Shown here one piece after another: positions 18,274 through 27,264 of a DNA stretch of 39,108 bases; positions within the stretch are counted from its first letter, which is position 1; the number at the start of each line of letters is the position of its first letter. Source of the DNA: CACKLF01 sp002725175 (lineage in GTDB: Bacteria > Pseudomonadota > Alphaproteobacteria > Rhodobacterales > Rhodobacteraceae); assembly GCA_002725175.2 (NCBI GenBank), contig PBQX02000101.1, forward strand, positions 1-39,108, read 5' to 3'. Both the position numbers and the translations under genes were made by a program. A model generated the notes under the pieces. It was not told where the DNA came from. It did no database searches and saw only the letters and a program-made list of their open reading frames with translations.

Positions 18274-19296
18274 TTGATTGATTCTACCGAACCAAAATTA
18301 GTAGCTGGAAACTCAAATAAGCCTCTAGCAAAAAGTATTGCCAAACGAATGAGCATGCATAGAGGTAAACCAATTGACTTGGTAAAAGCTAGGGTTGAAA
18401 GGTTTAATGATCAAGAAATTTTTGTCGAGGTCTATGAAAATGTTCGAGGCGAAGACATGTTTATTATTCAATCAACTTCTCACCCGGCAAATGACAACCT
18501 TATGGAACTCCTAATTATTTCTGATGCCCTTAGAAGATCTAGTGCAATGAGAATTACGGCTGTAATTCCGTATTTTGGCTATGCACGGCAGGATAGGCGC
18601 ACCAAAGCGAGGACACCGATAAGCGCTAAATTAATTGCCAACCTAATAAGCCAGTCGGGAATAGAGAGGATATTAACGTTAGACCTTCATGCCGCACAGA
18701 TACAGGGTTTCTTTGATATACCTGTTGACAATTTGTATATCTCACCAGTTTTCGCTTTAGATATTAAACATAATTTCAGATCCCTGGAAAATATTACTGT
18801 TGTTTCCCCAGACGTAGGAGGCGTTTCTAGAGCGAGGGAACTTGCGGAAAGAATAAATGCTGACCTTGCAATAGTTGATAAAAGGCGTACAGCACCAGGA
18901 GAAATTAACTCTATGACAATTATTGGAAATGTTAAAAATAGAGTTTGTATTCTGGTAGACGACATTGTGGACACAGGCGGGACTTTGATAAAAGCTACAG
19001 ACCTTCTGTTAAAAAGTGGTGCCAAAGAAGTGCATTGTTATATCACACATTCAGTTTTATCAGGAAATGCACTGAAAAATATTCAAAGTTCGCAAATGAA
19101 AAGTTTAGTAGTTTCCGACTCCATTCTCGAAACAACAGAGGTAAAGAATTGTAAGAAAATACGAATTGTTCCAATAGCTCCTCTGATTGCGCAGGCAATG
19201 CTTAATATATCGCAAAAAAGTTCTGTTTCATCTTTATTTAAAAGTGAAACCCTCGAGCCCATATATGAAGCTTATTATCCTCTAAAAAATATCTAA
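18274..19296 (+). CDS. prs: Ribose-phosphate pyrophosphokinase (PRPP synthetase)
   Basis: Makes PRPP from ribose 5-phosphate and ATP, the branch-point substrate for purines, pyrimidines, histidine and NAD. The protein has 340 residues, against about 310-317 in common bacterial Prs. Family blocks are GNSNKPLAKSIA, IIQSTSHPANDNLMELLI, VIPYFGYARQDRR, the metal-binding DLHAAQIQGFFDIPVDNL, the catalytic flexible loop at DKRRTAPGE, and the PRPP loop ILVDDIVDTGGTL. The usual C-terminal SVSSLF is followed by an extra tail of about 18 residues ending YEAYYPLKNI. Translation starts at TTG after a perfect AGGAGG. It converges on the MFS gene, whose stop is only 5 bases away. Confidence 0.96.
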   Translation: MIDSTEPKLVAGNSNKPLAKSIAKRMSMHRGKPIDLVKARVERFNDQEIFVEVYENVRGEDMFIIQSTSHPANDNLMELLIISDALRRSSAMRITAVIPYFGYARQDRRTKARTPISAKLIANLISQSGIERILTLDLHAAQIQGFFDIPVDNLYISPVFALDIKHNFRSLENITVVSPDVGGVSRARELAERINADLAIVDKRRTAPGEINSMTIIGNVKNRVCILVDDIVDTGGTLIKATDLLLKSGAKEVHCYITHSVLSGNALKNIQSSQMKSLVVSDSILETTEVKNCKKIRIVPIAPLIAQAMLNISQKSSVSSLFKSETLEPIYEAYYPLKNI

Positions 19297-19301
19297 AATA
19301 T

Positions 19302-20519
19302 TTATGCTTTTATCTTTTTTATTAATGGCACCAAGGCAATCAATAATAGAGCAGCAGCAAAAATAAACGGCATGCCAGGGATATACGGGTAGTTATTATC
19401 ACTATTTGAAAAAACTCTAAATATAAAAGTCATAACAAGTGGACTTAGAAAAGTAGTGACCCCTCTTATACTAAATAAGATTCCTTGCAGTTCACCTTGC
19501 TTGTTAGCCTCTACCTGATTTGAAAGATAAGCCTTTATTGTAGGATCAAACATCTCTGATAGGGCCGCTAAAGGAATTAGAATAAATACGAGCCATCCTG
19601 CAGAAATACTTCCAAAACCTGAAAGAGCGAAAGCTCCAATTAACAGACAAAAAATAATCACCTTTCTAGGACCAAAGTTCTCTACTTTCTTGTGCCTAAT
19701 TACCACACCCTGAACAAAAGCAATTCCTACACCATAAGCGGCCAACGAAACACCAATCATTGAAGTTGTCCAACTGAAGTTTGCTTTAGCCCAAAAACTC
19801 CAAACGGACGGGTAAACCCAATTGCCTATTTGTACCAGAAAAATACAAAGAAAAATAATCCGAAAACTCTCATTAGCGAACACTTTTATTAGAGACCGAA
19901 AAGGATTTAAATCCATTAGAGAAATGCCCCGTCTCCTATTGGCTGGAAGCGACTCGGGCAACACGAAAAACCCGAATAAAAAATTCATCCCAGCGAGAAA
20001 TGCTGACATAAAAAATGGGGCCCTTGGGGAAATTTCCCCTAAAAGACCTCCTATAAGAGGCCCAAAAATAAACCCTATCCCAAATGCCGCGCCAATAAGC
20101 CCAAAATTTTTAGCTCTTTCCTTTTCAGAAGATATGTCAGCTAGGTATGCCGTTGCAGTTGGAATAGTTGATCCAGTTATACCGGCTACTAACTTTCCCA
20201 AAAAAAGCACCCATAAAGCGCCAGAAAATCCTAGAATCATATAATCTACACACATAGCTAGCAGAGCAACTAAAATTATTTTCCGCCTACCAAACGCATC
20301 AGAAATAGTGCCAATTATAGGTGAAAATAGAAATTGCATAAAAGCGTAGCAAGCAGACAAAAATCCAGCCCACATCGCAGCTTCGGCTATATTATTATAG
20401 CCTAAGTCGGAGAGCAAATCAGGCATTATTGGAAAGATTATTCCTATACCTATAGTATCAAGCACTACTGTAGCAAAAATAAAGGCCAGAGCGTTCTTAC
20501 TCTGAATTTTTTTAGCCAT
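19302..20519 (-). CDS. MFS drug:H+ antiporter-like transporter (TetA-type family)
   Basis: A 405-residue inner-membrane protein with about 12 hydrophobic segments, resembling the TCR/Tet group (DHA1) of the major facilitator superfamily. Markers are the N-terminal VVLDTIGIGIIFPIMPDLL, motif A as GTISDAFGRRKI in the loop between segments 2 and 3, and the motif-C-like GAAFGIGFIFGPLIGGLLG in segment 5. Members export tetracyclines or other small molecules by proton exchange, but many chromosomal copies have no known substrate; resistance should not be assumed. The ATG start lies 58 bases after atpC on the same strand, with no clear terminator between, so read-through from the ATP synthase operon is possible. 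Confidence 0.85.
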   Translation of the reverse strand: MAKKIQSKNALAFIFATVVLDTIGIGIIFPIMPDLLSDLGYNNIAEAAMWAGFLSACYAFMQFLFSPIIGTISDAFGRRKIILVALLAMCVDYMILGFSGALWVLFLGKLVAGITGSTIPTATAYLADISSEKERAKNFGLIGAAFGIGFIFGPLIGGLLGEISPRAPFFMSAFLAGMNFLFGFFVLPESLPANRRRGISLMDLNPFRSLIKVFANESFRIIFLCIFLVQIGNWVYPSVWSFWAKANFSWTTSMIGVSLAAYGVGIAFVQGVVIRHKKVENFGPRKVIIFCLLIGAFALSGFGSISAGWLVFILIPLAALSEMFDPTIKAYLSNQVEANKQGELQGILFSIRGVTTFLSPLVMTFIFRVFSNSDNNYPYIPGMPFIFAAALLLIALVPLIKKIKA

Positions 20520-20577
20520 TTTTTTTCCGAATTGTTTAAAACAGAAATTGAATGAAGTTACTTATTACAACCTTCAA

Positions 20578-20961
20578 TCAGATGAGACTCTTAAAGTCAG
20601 ATAGTTGCTTCAGAATTTTATCTTTGTCATTTCCTTCATTTTTTTCCATTTTTTCTTCTAATTCTGAAATCATAATATTTATCGTACCTTTATCCAAATC
20701 AGACTTCTTTATTGCTTTTTCGGCTAAAACGACCAACCCTTGATCACTTACTTCAGCAAATCCAGAATCCACAAAATATTCTATTTCATTACCAGAAGAG
20801 AAAATCTTTAACATTCCAGGCCTCAATGTACTCAGATATGCTGCATGGTTTACAAGCACAGTAAAATCTCCTTCATACCCTGGAACTAATACTGAATCAG
20901 CTTCTCCTGATTCTACCTTAGATTCAGGGCAAACAAGTTCATATTTTATTGTGTTAGACAT
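20578..20961 (-). CDS. atpC: F1 ATP synthase subunit epsilon
   Basis: Epsilon subunit of the F1 central stalk, which couples rotation to catalysis and can inhibit ATP hydrolysis. The 127 residues have the N-terminal beta-sandwich (about 1-85) with ELVCPESKVESGEADSVLVPGYEGDFTVLVNHAAYLSTLRPG and VDSGFAEVSDQGLVVLAE, then a C-terminal helical region. The gene begins 5 bases after the atpD stop, in standard atpHAGDC order, and is the last gene of the operon. The call is firm, given motif and context. Confidence 0.95.
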   Translation of the reverse strand: MSNTIKYELVCPESKVESGEADSVLVPGYEGDFTVLVNHAAYLSTLRPGMLKIFSSGNEIEYFVDSGFAEVSDQGLVVLAEKAIKKSDLDKGTINIMISELEEKMEKNEGNDKDKILKQLSDFKSLI

Positions 20962-20966
20962 CTAAG

Positions 20967-22391
20967 TTATGCCGCCCTTGATGCTAATTCTTCTGCTTTG
21001 GCTATTACGTCCTCAATTCCTCCAACCATATAAAATGCTGCTTCCGGCAAATGATCAAACTCACCTGCTGCAACTCTTTTAAAACTATCTATCGTTACGT
21101 CTAAGGGGACTTGAACTCCATCAGAACCGGTGAACACTTTAGCAACATCAAAAGGTTGAGATAAAAATCTCTGTATCTTTCTAGCCCTTCCGACTATCAA
21201 TTTATCCTCTTCTGACAATTCATCCATCCCTAAGATCGCTATAATGTCTTGCAAAGATTTATACCTCTGCAAAATACTCTGCACTTCTCTAGCAACTTGG
21301 TAATGTTCATCGCCAACTACAAGTGGATCAAGAAGTCTACTGCTTGAATCAAGAGGATCAACAGCAGGGTATATCCCCAATTCTGAAATAGCTCGACTAA
21401 GAACAGTATTTGCATCCAAGTGCGCAAAAGATGTCGCAGGCGCAGGGTCTGTCAAATCATCAGCCGGAACATATATTGCTTGTACCGAAGTAATAGAACC
21501 TGTCGTGGTTGATGTTATCCTCTCTTGTAAAGCCCCCATATCGGTCGCAAGTGTCGGTTGATATCCTACTGCCGAAGGGATTCTTCCCAACAAAGCGGAA
21601 ACTTCAGACCCTGCTTGAGTAAATCGAAAAATATTATCAACAAAAAACAAAACATCTGTGCCTGACTGATCTCTAAACTGTTCAGCTATAGTAAGTCCCG
21701 TAAGAGCCACGCGCTGCCTTGCTCCAGGAGGCTCATTCATTTGCCCATAAACCAGAGAAACCTTAGACTTCGTCAAGTCATCTGTATTTATCACTCCTGA
21801 CTCTATCATCTCGTGGTAAAGGTCGTTACCTTCACGGGTGCGCTCTCCAACACCCGCAAAAACAGAAAATCCAGAATGGACTTTTGCTATATTATTAATC
21901 AATTCCATAATTAAAACGGTTTTGCCAACACCAGCACCACCAAAAAGACCAATCTTACCACCCTTCGCATAAGGGGCCAAAAGATCAATAACCTTTATAC
22001 CAGTAACCAGTATCTCCGTTTCAGTTGATTGTTCTGAAAACTCAGGTGCCGGTTGATGTATTGGCCTTTTCTCTGAAGCCTTGACTGGACCTTTCTCATC
22101 CACGGGGTCGCCAACAACATTAAGTATTCTACCGAGAGTTTCATTCCCAACTGGCACTGATATCGGGCCTCCAAGATCTGTAACTTTTGCTCCTCTAACT
22201 AAGCCTTCGGTAGCATCCATTGCAACAGCTCTGACTGTACTTTCACCCAGATGTTGTGCTACCTCTAATACTAGCCTATTGCCATTATTTTCAGTCTCAA
22301 GGGCATTCAAAATTTCGGGTAACTCATCTTTAAACTGCACATCTACTACAGCTCCAATTATTTGGGTTACAATACCTATATTTTTTTCCAT
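20967..22391 (-). CDS. atpD: F1 ATP synthase subunit beta
   Basis: Catalytic subunit of F1. From the ATG chosen here it has 474 residues. The P-loop GGAGVGKT is at 151-158, the catalytic-glutamate segment is VGERTREGNDLYHEM, and the ATP synthase alpha/beta signature region is present at PAVDPLDSSSRLLDP. An in-frame start further upstream (22424) would overlap atpG and lacks support, whereas AGAAGG (22399-22404) sits 7 bases before the ATG at 22391. It lies 16 bases after atpG. No doubt about identity. Confidence 0.99.
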   Translation of the reverse strand: MEKNIGIVTQIIGAVVDVQFKDELPEILNALETENNGNRLVLEVAQHLGESTVRAVAMDATEGLVRGAKVTDLGGPISVPVGNETLGRILNVVGDPVDEKGPVKASEKRPIHQPAPEFSEQSTETEILVTGIKVIDLLAPYAKGGKIGLFGGAGVGKTVLIMELINNIAKVHSGFSVFAGVGERTREGNDLYHEMIESGVINTDDLTKSKVSLVYGQMNEPPGARQRVALTGLTIAEQFRDQSGTDVLFFVDNIFRFTQAGSEVSALLGRIPSAVGYQPTLATDMGALQERITSTTTGSITSVQAIYVPADDLTDPAPATSFAHLDANTVLSRAISELGIYPAVDPLDSSSRLLDPLVVGDEHYQVAREVQSILQRYKSLQDIIAILGMDELSEEDKLIVGRARKIQRFLSQPFDVAKVFTGSDGVQVPLDVTIDSFKRVAAGEFDHLPEAAFYMVGGIEDVIAKAEELASRAA

Positions 22392-22407
22392 TTTTTTTCC
22401 TTCTAAG

Positions 22408-23280
22408 TTAAAGTGCTTCAGCACCCGAAATTATCTCTATTAGTTCATTAGTAATTGCAGCTTGGCGAGATCTATTAAACTGTATCGTAAGCTTATCAAT
22501 CATTTCACCTGCATTTCTGGTAGCATTGTCCATTGCGGACATGCGAGCACCCTGCTCAGATGCTGCGTTTTCTAGAAGTGCCGTATATATACGGGTCGTA
22601 ATAGCCTTAGGTAAAAGTTCAGATAAGATTTCATCTTCATCTGGCTCATACTCATAAGAGGCAAAAGACTCATTTTCTTTATTATCAACAGATGCCGGAA
22701 TTAATCCTTGAGCAGTGGGAATTTGGGATATTATGCTCTGAAATTTATTAAAATATACTTTGACAGTATCAAATTCTGAATTGTGGAATTCATTAATTAC
22801 ATAATTCGAAATTTCTACCGCTATCTCATAGGTAGTTTTGTCAGCATCTACTAGATCGAAATGTTTTAGGAAAAAATCTCCGTATTCTCTTTCTAATTGT
22901 TCCTTGCCCTTTTTCCCAACTGTAATTATTTTGAAATTTTGCTTCGAATCATGTAATTTTTGAAAATCACTCTTTGCCATCTTAACTATCGATGAATTGA
23001 ACCCTCCACAAAGGCCCCTTTCAGAAGTTGCTATAATAAGCAGATGTTTACTTTCACTTCCGGTACCTTTCAAAAGAGTTGAAGAAGATTCTTTACCTTC
23101 CATTGCCGAGGAGAGGTTCGCTAAGACATCCGACATTTTCTCGGAGTAATGTCTTGAAGATTCAGCTGCCTCTTGAGCCTTTCTAAGTTTTGCTGCTGCA
23201 ACCATCTGCATTGCTTTAGTAATCTTACGAGTGGACTTTACACTCTCAATTCTAATCTTTAAATCCTTCAGATTAGGCAT
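22408..23280 (-). CDS. atpG: F1 ATP synthase subunit gamma
   Basis: Central rotary shaft of F1. The 290 residues begin with MPNLKDLKIRIESVKSTRKITKAMQMVAAAKLRKAQ, the characteristic N-terminal coiled-coil helix. SERGLCGGFNSSIVK follows, and the C-terminal helix ends with ARMSAMDNATRNAGEMIDKL and NRSRQAAITNELIEIISGAEAL, the family signature. It lies between atpA (23 bases) and atpD (16 bases). Confidence 0.98.
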   Translation of the reverse strand: MPNLKDLKIRIESVKSTRKITKAMQMVAAAKLRKAQEAAESSRHYSEKMSDVLANLSSAMEGKESSSTLLKGTGSESKHLLIIATSERGLCGGFNSSIVKMAKSDFQKLHDSKQNFKIITVGKKGKEQLEREYGDFFLKHFDLVDADKTTYEIAVEISNYVINEFHNSEFDTVKVYFNKFQSIISQIPTAQGLIPASVDNKENESFASYEYEPDEDEILSELLPKAITTRIYTALLENAASEQGARMSAMDNATRNAGEMIDKLTIQFNRSRQAAITNELIEIISGAEAL

Positions 23281-23303
23281 GATCTAGCACCTACTTTCAT
23301 TTA

Positions 23304-24845
23304 TTACGAACTAAAACCTGAGGCAAAAGAATCAATTGCAGATTTTATTTTATCCTCTAAATCACCACTAACCTTCCGATCATTTTCGGTAATGTCCGAA
23401 AGCAGATCAGAACAGTTACTTCTAAGGTGTGTTATAAGTCCTTTTTCAAAGCTTCCAACGTCTTTAACCTCGACTGTATCAAGGTAGCCATTTGTTCCAG
23501 CATAAATAATGATCACTTGTTCAGCATTCGTCAACGGTGAGTATTGTGCTTGTTTTAATAGCTCAGTTAATCGAGCTCCTCTATTTAAGAGGGCCTGTGT
23601 GGACGCATCCAAATCAGAACCAAACTGTGCAAAAGCAGCCATTTCCCTATATTGAGCCAACTCCAACTTAACAGAACCAGCAACAGACTTCATTGCAGAA
23701 GTTTGGGCCGAAGAACCTACTCGAGATACTGAAAGGCCTGTATTTACAGCTGGCCTAATACCAGCATTGAAAAGCTCAGTTTCAAGAAAAATCTGTCCAT
23801 CTGTGATCGAAATCACATTCGTTGGGATAAAAGCCGAAACATCTCCTCCTTGGGTCTCAATAATAGGTAAAGCCGTGAGTGACCCTGATCCACTATCTTC
23901 ATTTAGCTTAGAAGATCTCTCTAATAAGCGTGAATGGAGGTAAAAAACATCTCCAGGATAAGCTTCTCTACCTGGTGGTCTTCTTAAAAGGAGTGACATC
24001 TGCCTATAAGCTACTGCCTGTTTAGAAAGGTCATCATAAATAATAAGTGCATGTTTACCATTATCCCTAAAGTATTCCGCCATAGCTGTAGCTGAATATG
24101 GTGCAAGAAATTGCATAGGGGCTGGCTCAGAAGCTGTAGCTGCAACAACTATCGAATAGTCCATTGCACCCGTCTCTTCAAGCTTTTTCACCAACTGGGC
24201 TACGGATGATCGCTTTTGCCCAATAGCAACATAAACACAATAAAGCTTCTTGCTTTCATCTGAACCAGCTGCATCGTTGTATGTCTTTTGGTTTAGAATT
24301 GCGTCAAGAGCGACAGCAGTTTTCCCGGTCTGTCTGTCTCCGATAATTAATTCGCGCTGACCTCTTCCTATAGGGATTAAAGAGTCAACGGATTTTAGAC
24401 CCGTAGCCATAGGTTCGTGTACCGATTTTCTTGGGATTATCCCTGGAGCCTTCACATCTGCAACTGACCTGTTTTTTGACCCTAGAGACCCTTTTCCATC
24501 TATTGGGTTCCCTAACCCATCAACCACCCTACCGAGAAGTTCTTCACCAGTCGGCACATCGACAATTGATTTAGTTCTTTTTACAGGATCGCCTTCTTTT
24601 ATATCTCTATCTGATCCGAATATAACCACACCAACATTATCTGATTCCAGATTAAGAGCCATACCCCTTATTTCTCCTGGAAACTCAACCATCTCTCCTG
24701 CTTGAACATTATCCAGACCATAAACACGAGCTATTCCATCTCCAACAGACAACACTTGCCCGACTTCCGTTATTTTCGATTCTTTACCAAAATTCTTTAT
24801 TTCTTGCTTTAAAATAGCTGAAATTTCAGCAGCCTGAATTGTCAT
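23304..24845 (-). CDS. atpA: F1 ATP synthase subunit alpha
   Basis: Non-catalytic nucleotide-binding subunit of F1, 513 residues, as is typical. The P-loop GDRQTGKT is at 169-176 with Lys175. Other conserved blocks are VGDGIARVYGLDNVQAGEMVEF, IYDDLSKQAVAYRQMSLLLRRPPGREAYPGDVFYLHSRLLERS, and FNAGIRPAVNTGLSVSRVGSSAQ with the arginine finger region. The start codon overlaps the atpH stop as ATGA, indicating translational coupling. Confidence 0.99.
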   Translation of the reverse strand: MTIQAAEISAILKQEIKNFGKESKITEVGQVLSVGDGIARVYGLDNVQAGEMVEFPGEIRGMALNLESDNVGVVIFGSDRDIKEGDPVKRTKSIVDVPTGEELLGRVVDGLGNPIDGKGSLGSKNRSVADVKAPGIIPRKSVHEPMATGLKSVDSLIPIGRGQRELIIGDRQTGKTAVALDAILNQKTYNDAAGSDESKKLYCVYVAIGQKRSSVAQLVKKLEETGAMDYSIVVAATASEPAPMQFLAPYSATAMAEYFRDNGKHALIIYDDLSKQAVAYRQMSLLLRRPPGREAYPGDVFYLHSRLLERSSKLNEDSGSGSLTALPIIETQGGDVSAFIPTNVISITDGQIFLETELFNAGIRPAVNTGLSVSRVGSSAQTSAMKSVAGSVKLELAQYREMAAFAQFGSDLDASTQALLNRGARLTELLKQAQYSPLTNAEQVIIIYAGTNGYLDTVEVKDVGSFEKGLITHLRSNCSDLLSDITENDRKVSGDLEDKIKSAIDSFASGFSS

Positions 24846-25402
24846 AATCCAACCTCTTTCATTTTATTTTCTACATTAATTAATTGTGATCTAATTGATG
24901 AATCAATAAGATTTGATCCCACTTTGATTAAAAGTCCTCCAATTAGTGACTGGTCTTCCTTTATATCAAGAATTACAGAACTTTTTGTTTCTTCCTCAAA
25001 AAAATTTCTTAATTCATCTGCCTGGGATTTACTCAGCTTCGAAGCACTTGTGATATTTACTTTTATCTCTCCCCTATGGTCAGATGCTAACTTCTTGAAA
25101 TGTTCAACCATTGATTCAATCGAAAAAAGCCTTCGCTTTTGTGCCATTAAACAAAGTGAGTTAATAGTTAAATCCGAAAGTTTAATTTTCTTACCCAAAG
25201 CCTTTATAACGCCTACTTGCTGTTCCCTAGAAAAGATAGCCGATTTTACGACCTTCCGAAAATCTCCATTTGATTCATAAATATTTGCTACTACATCTAA
25301 ATCTGATTCCGCCTTATCTAAACTTTTAGTCTCAATAGCCAATTCAAAAATGGCACTGGCATACCTAGAGGCTGCACTGTCTGTTAGCGTTTTAGCACTC
25401 AA
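24842..25402 (-). CDS. atpH: F1 ATP synthase subunit delta
   Basis: Delta subunit (OSCP) joining F1 to the peripheral stalk; 186 residues. The N-terminal helical domain shows SRYASAIFELAIE, and the C-terminal part has SASKLSKSQADELRNFF and the conserved DQSLIGGLLIKVGSNLIDSSIRSQL. The start is TTG at 25402: an in-frame TAA lies two codons upstream, so no ATG is possible, and GGG upstream is a modest ribosome site. It is first in atpHAGDC. F0 genes (atpB, E, F) are absent, matching the split F1/F0 organisation common in alphaproteobacteria. Confidence 0.96.
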   Translation of the reverse strand: MSAKTLTDSAASRYASAIFELAIETKSLDKAESDLDVVANIYESNGDFRKVVKSAIFSREQQVGVIKALGKKIKLSDLTINSLCLMAQKRRLFSIESMVEHFKKLASDHRGEIKVNITSASKLSKSQADELRNFFEEETKSSVILDIKEDQSLIGGLLIKVGSNLIDSSIRSQLINVENKMKEVGL

Positions 25403-25439
25403 AATTTACCCTCGTACAAATTAAAAAACCTAATTTTAA

Positions 25440-25468
25440 ATGTTAAATTTCCAATACACGCGATTCAA
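25440..25468 (-). promoter_or_regulatory. Promoter candidate for atpHAGDC
   Basis: On the minus strand TTGAAT (25463-25468) and TAACAT (25440-25445) are 17 bases apart, each matching four of six consensus bases. They lie about 40 bases upstream of the atpH start in a 230-base gap with no gene. Weak matches in AT-rich DNA, so tentative. Confidence 0.33.
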
Positions 25469-25632
25469 TATCAGAGCATTACCTTTCTGGCAAGATCTGA
25501 CAACCAATTTTGTTTCATATTTAAGATGCTGCTAAATAATAATAAATAGTTTTTCTCTTGAATGCGCCTAAACTACATACCTTGAATACTAAGATCAAAA
25601 AAAGTTGGTAGAACAAAAAGTACTAAAGATGG

Positions 25633-26364
25633 TCAAGCTACACCACGAGAACTTGACAACTTACGCACACCTAACGACAAATAATCCGTCACAAGCTTCT
25701 CCGGTGCAAAGATTTTTTTGGAAGCCTTAACGGCAATAACCCCAGAAAAAAGCTCAACCTTGGTTAAATTTAAAAGGTAAGTCATAACATTAGGTAAACT
25801 TAACCTCATATTGTTCTCAGTTGGGAACCCATTCAAGGTTAGGAGATTCTTCTCAATTGCAAAGTTAGTTTGTTTTAATAAGTTACTTAACTGGTTAAAA
25901 CTGTAAGGTCGACCACAACCAAAAGGCGTAATATCAGTTCGAGCCCAAAAACCTGCCCTATTTGAAACAAATACTAACAAAGTCCCATTGGGTTTTAATA
26001 CTCTCCAAGCTTCAGACAACAATACATTAGGATTTAACGAATTTTCTAATCCGTGAAGAATTAAAACTGCATCAACTGATTCGGTTTCTACTGGCCAGAA
26101 AGCTTCATCCACAAGNATACTTATATTGTTACTNGATTTTGGAAAATTAATCGCCCCTTGTATACCAGGCATTAGGGAGACAGCTTTGTCAAAACGTTCT
26201 AAGTAAGGTTCAAGCAGAGGTGTCGTAAAGCCGTAACCTAAAATCATTTCACCCTTTCCACATTTAAACAAATGGTTTAAAGTCTTACTTAGAGATGAAG
26301 CGGTGCGCTTTCCCAAACTCGTGTCAGAATAGAATTCAACTAGGTCTTTTATGTCAAAATACAT
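25633..26364 (-). CDS. Class I SAM-dependent methyltransferase (alphaproteobacterial, beside gloB)
   Basis: A 243-residue protein with a degenerate methyltransferase fold. MYFDIKDLVEFYSDTSLGKR opens the protein as in relatives that sit divergently beside gloB. The SAM-binding strand GEMILGYGFTTPLLEPYL lacks the textbook GxGxG; then comes SVDAVLILHGLENSLNP, and the strand WRVLKPNGTLLVFVSNRAGFWARTDITPFGCGRPYS, typical of Methyltransf_11. The ATG at 26364 was chosen over a TTG at 26412 because the longer N terminus has no counterpart in the family as I remember it. The substrate is unknown. The gap to divergent gloB is 60 bases. Confidence 0.8.
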   Translation of the reverse strand: MYFDIKDLVEFYSDTSLGKRTASSLSKTLNHLFKCGKGEMILGYGFTTPLLEPYLERFDKAVSLMPGIQGAINFPKXSNNISXLVDEAFWPVETESVDAVLILHGLENSLNPNVLLSEAWRVLKPNGTLLVFVSNRAGFWARTDITPFGCGRPYSFNQLSNLLKQTNFAIEKNLLTLNGFPTENNMRLSLPNVMTYLLNLTKVELFSGVIAVKASKKIFAPEKLVTDYLSLGVRKLSSSRGVA

Positions 26365-26413
26365 TGTGCCCTGTTTCGAAAAATATAGAATATACGAAAA
26401 CTGAAATAGCAAA

Positions 26414-26418
26414 AAGGA
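26414..26418 (+). promoter_or_regulatory. Ribosome binding site deciding the gloB TTG start
   Basis: AAGGA precedes TTG at 26425 by 6 bases. An in-frame TAG at 26407-26409 rules out any earlier start and no ATG lies between, so initiation at TTG is the simplest reading. Confidence 0.6.
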
Positions 26419-26424
26419 AAAAAA

Positions 26425-27192
26425 TTGAACTACATANTAGAAACTTTACCCTGCTTATCTGATAATTATGCTTTCCTTATAATCGAAGAGGAACAAAAAA
26501 AGGCAATGTTAGTAGATGCGCCTGAATCGGGGCCTATAATGGATTATTTGGACACCAATGGCCTAAAATTAGATTACATTTTGCTAACCCACCATCATGA
26601 CGACCATATCCTTGGTGTTTCAGATTTGGTTAACAGGTATGGCTGCAAGGTAATAGGTGCAAGTGAAGATGAGCAGCGTTTGCCTGAATTAAATATGCAG
26701 GTTAAAGGCGAGGATAGAATTAAACTGTCAAACCTAACATTTGAGATATTTGATGTGCCTGGCCATACTGTAGGACATATTGCATTCTACTGCGAAGAAA
26801 TAGGAGCCTTATTCTCAGGAGACTCCCTCATGGCCATGGGATGCGGGAGACTTTTTGAGGGGACGCCAAAACAAATGTGGGAAAGCTTAAAAAAGTTAAT
26901 GACATTAGATCCAAAAACCAAGATATACTCAGGACATGAGTATACAGAAAATAACGCACGTTTTTGCCTTACGATTGAACCAGAAAACGAAAATCTTAAA
27001 CTTAGAATTGAAGAAATTAAAAAGCTAAGATCAACCAATACACCCACCATACCTAGCTTACTTTCGGATGAATTAATTACAAACTCATTTTTGAGAGCTG
27101 AATTAGATGAGGTTAAAAAAAGCATAAACCTTGACGGCCTCGATGCACTAGAAGTTTTTACCGAAATACGGAAAAGGAAGGATAATTTTTAA
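26425..27192 (+). CDS. gloB: Hydroxyacylglutathione hydrolase (glyoxalase II)
   Basis: Metallo-beta-lactamase-fold enzyme that hydrolyses S-D-lactoylglutathione, completing methylglyoxal detoxification. The 255 residues have the metal motif THHHDDH with His56, His58, Asp60 and His61. GHTVGHIAFY supplies the next histidine, FSGDSLMAMGCGRLFEG the bridging aspartate, and YSGHEYTENNARF the last histidine. The C-terminal glutathione-binding domain ends with EVFTEIRKRKDNF, as in classical GloB. It starts at TTG. It is divergent from the methyltransferase, a pairing common in alphaproteobacteria to my knowledge. No gloA is in the window. Confidence 0.95.
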   Translation: MNYIXETLPCLSDNYAFLIIEEEQKKAMLVDAPESGPIMDYLDTNGLKLDYILLTHHHDDHILGVSDLVNRYGCKVIGASEDEQRLPELNMQVKGEDRIKLSNLTFEIFDVPGHTVGHIAFYCEEIGALFSGDSLMAMGCGRLFEGTPKQMWESLKKLMTLDPKTKIYSGHEYTENNARFCLTIEPENENLKLRIEEIKKLRSTNTPTIPSLLSDELITNSFLRAELDEVKKSINLDGLDALEVFTEIRKRKDNF

Positions 27193-27230
27193 GAAAAATT
27201 ATGATACAGTTAAATACTACAAAATATGAA

Positions 27231-27249
27231 TTCTTAAATTATTTAAGAA
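27231..27249. repeat. 19-base palindrome upstream of the clpA promoter
   Basis: TTCTTAAAT and ATTTAAGAA flank a single central T, so both arms match perfectly over nine bases. It begins 39 bases after the gloB stop and ends 15 bases before the -35 box of the clpA promoter candidate. As RNA it would be a weak AU hairpin with no U tract, so a protein-binding dyad is at least as likely as a terminator. Confidence 0.6.
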
Positions 27250-27264
27250 CCCCCCTTTCAAAAC

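Noticed and set aside
19302..20519. Acquired tetracycline resistance gene
   Set aside because: Only the general TetA-like family is visible; base composition matches its neighbours and no tetR or mobile element adjoins.
25403..25632. Possible small RNA or tRNA upstream of atpH
   Set aside because: No cloverleaf, T-arm motif or strong hairpin with U tract could be found; only a weak promoter candidate.
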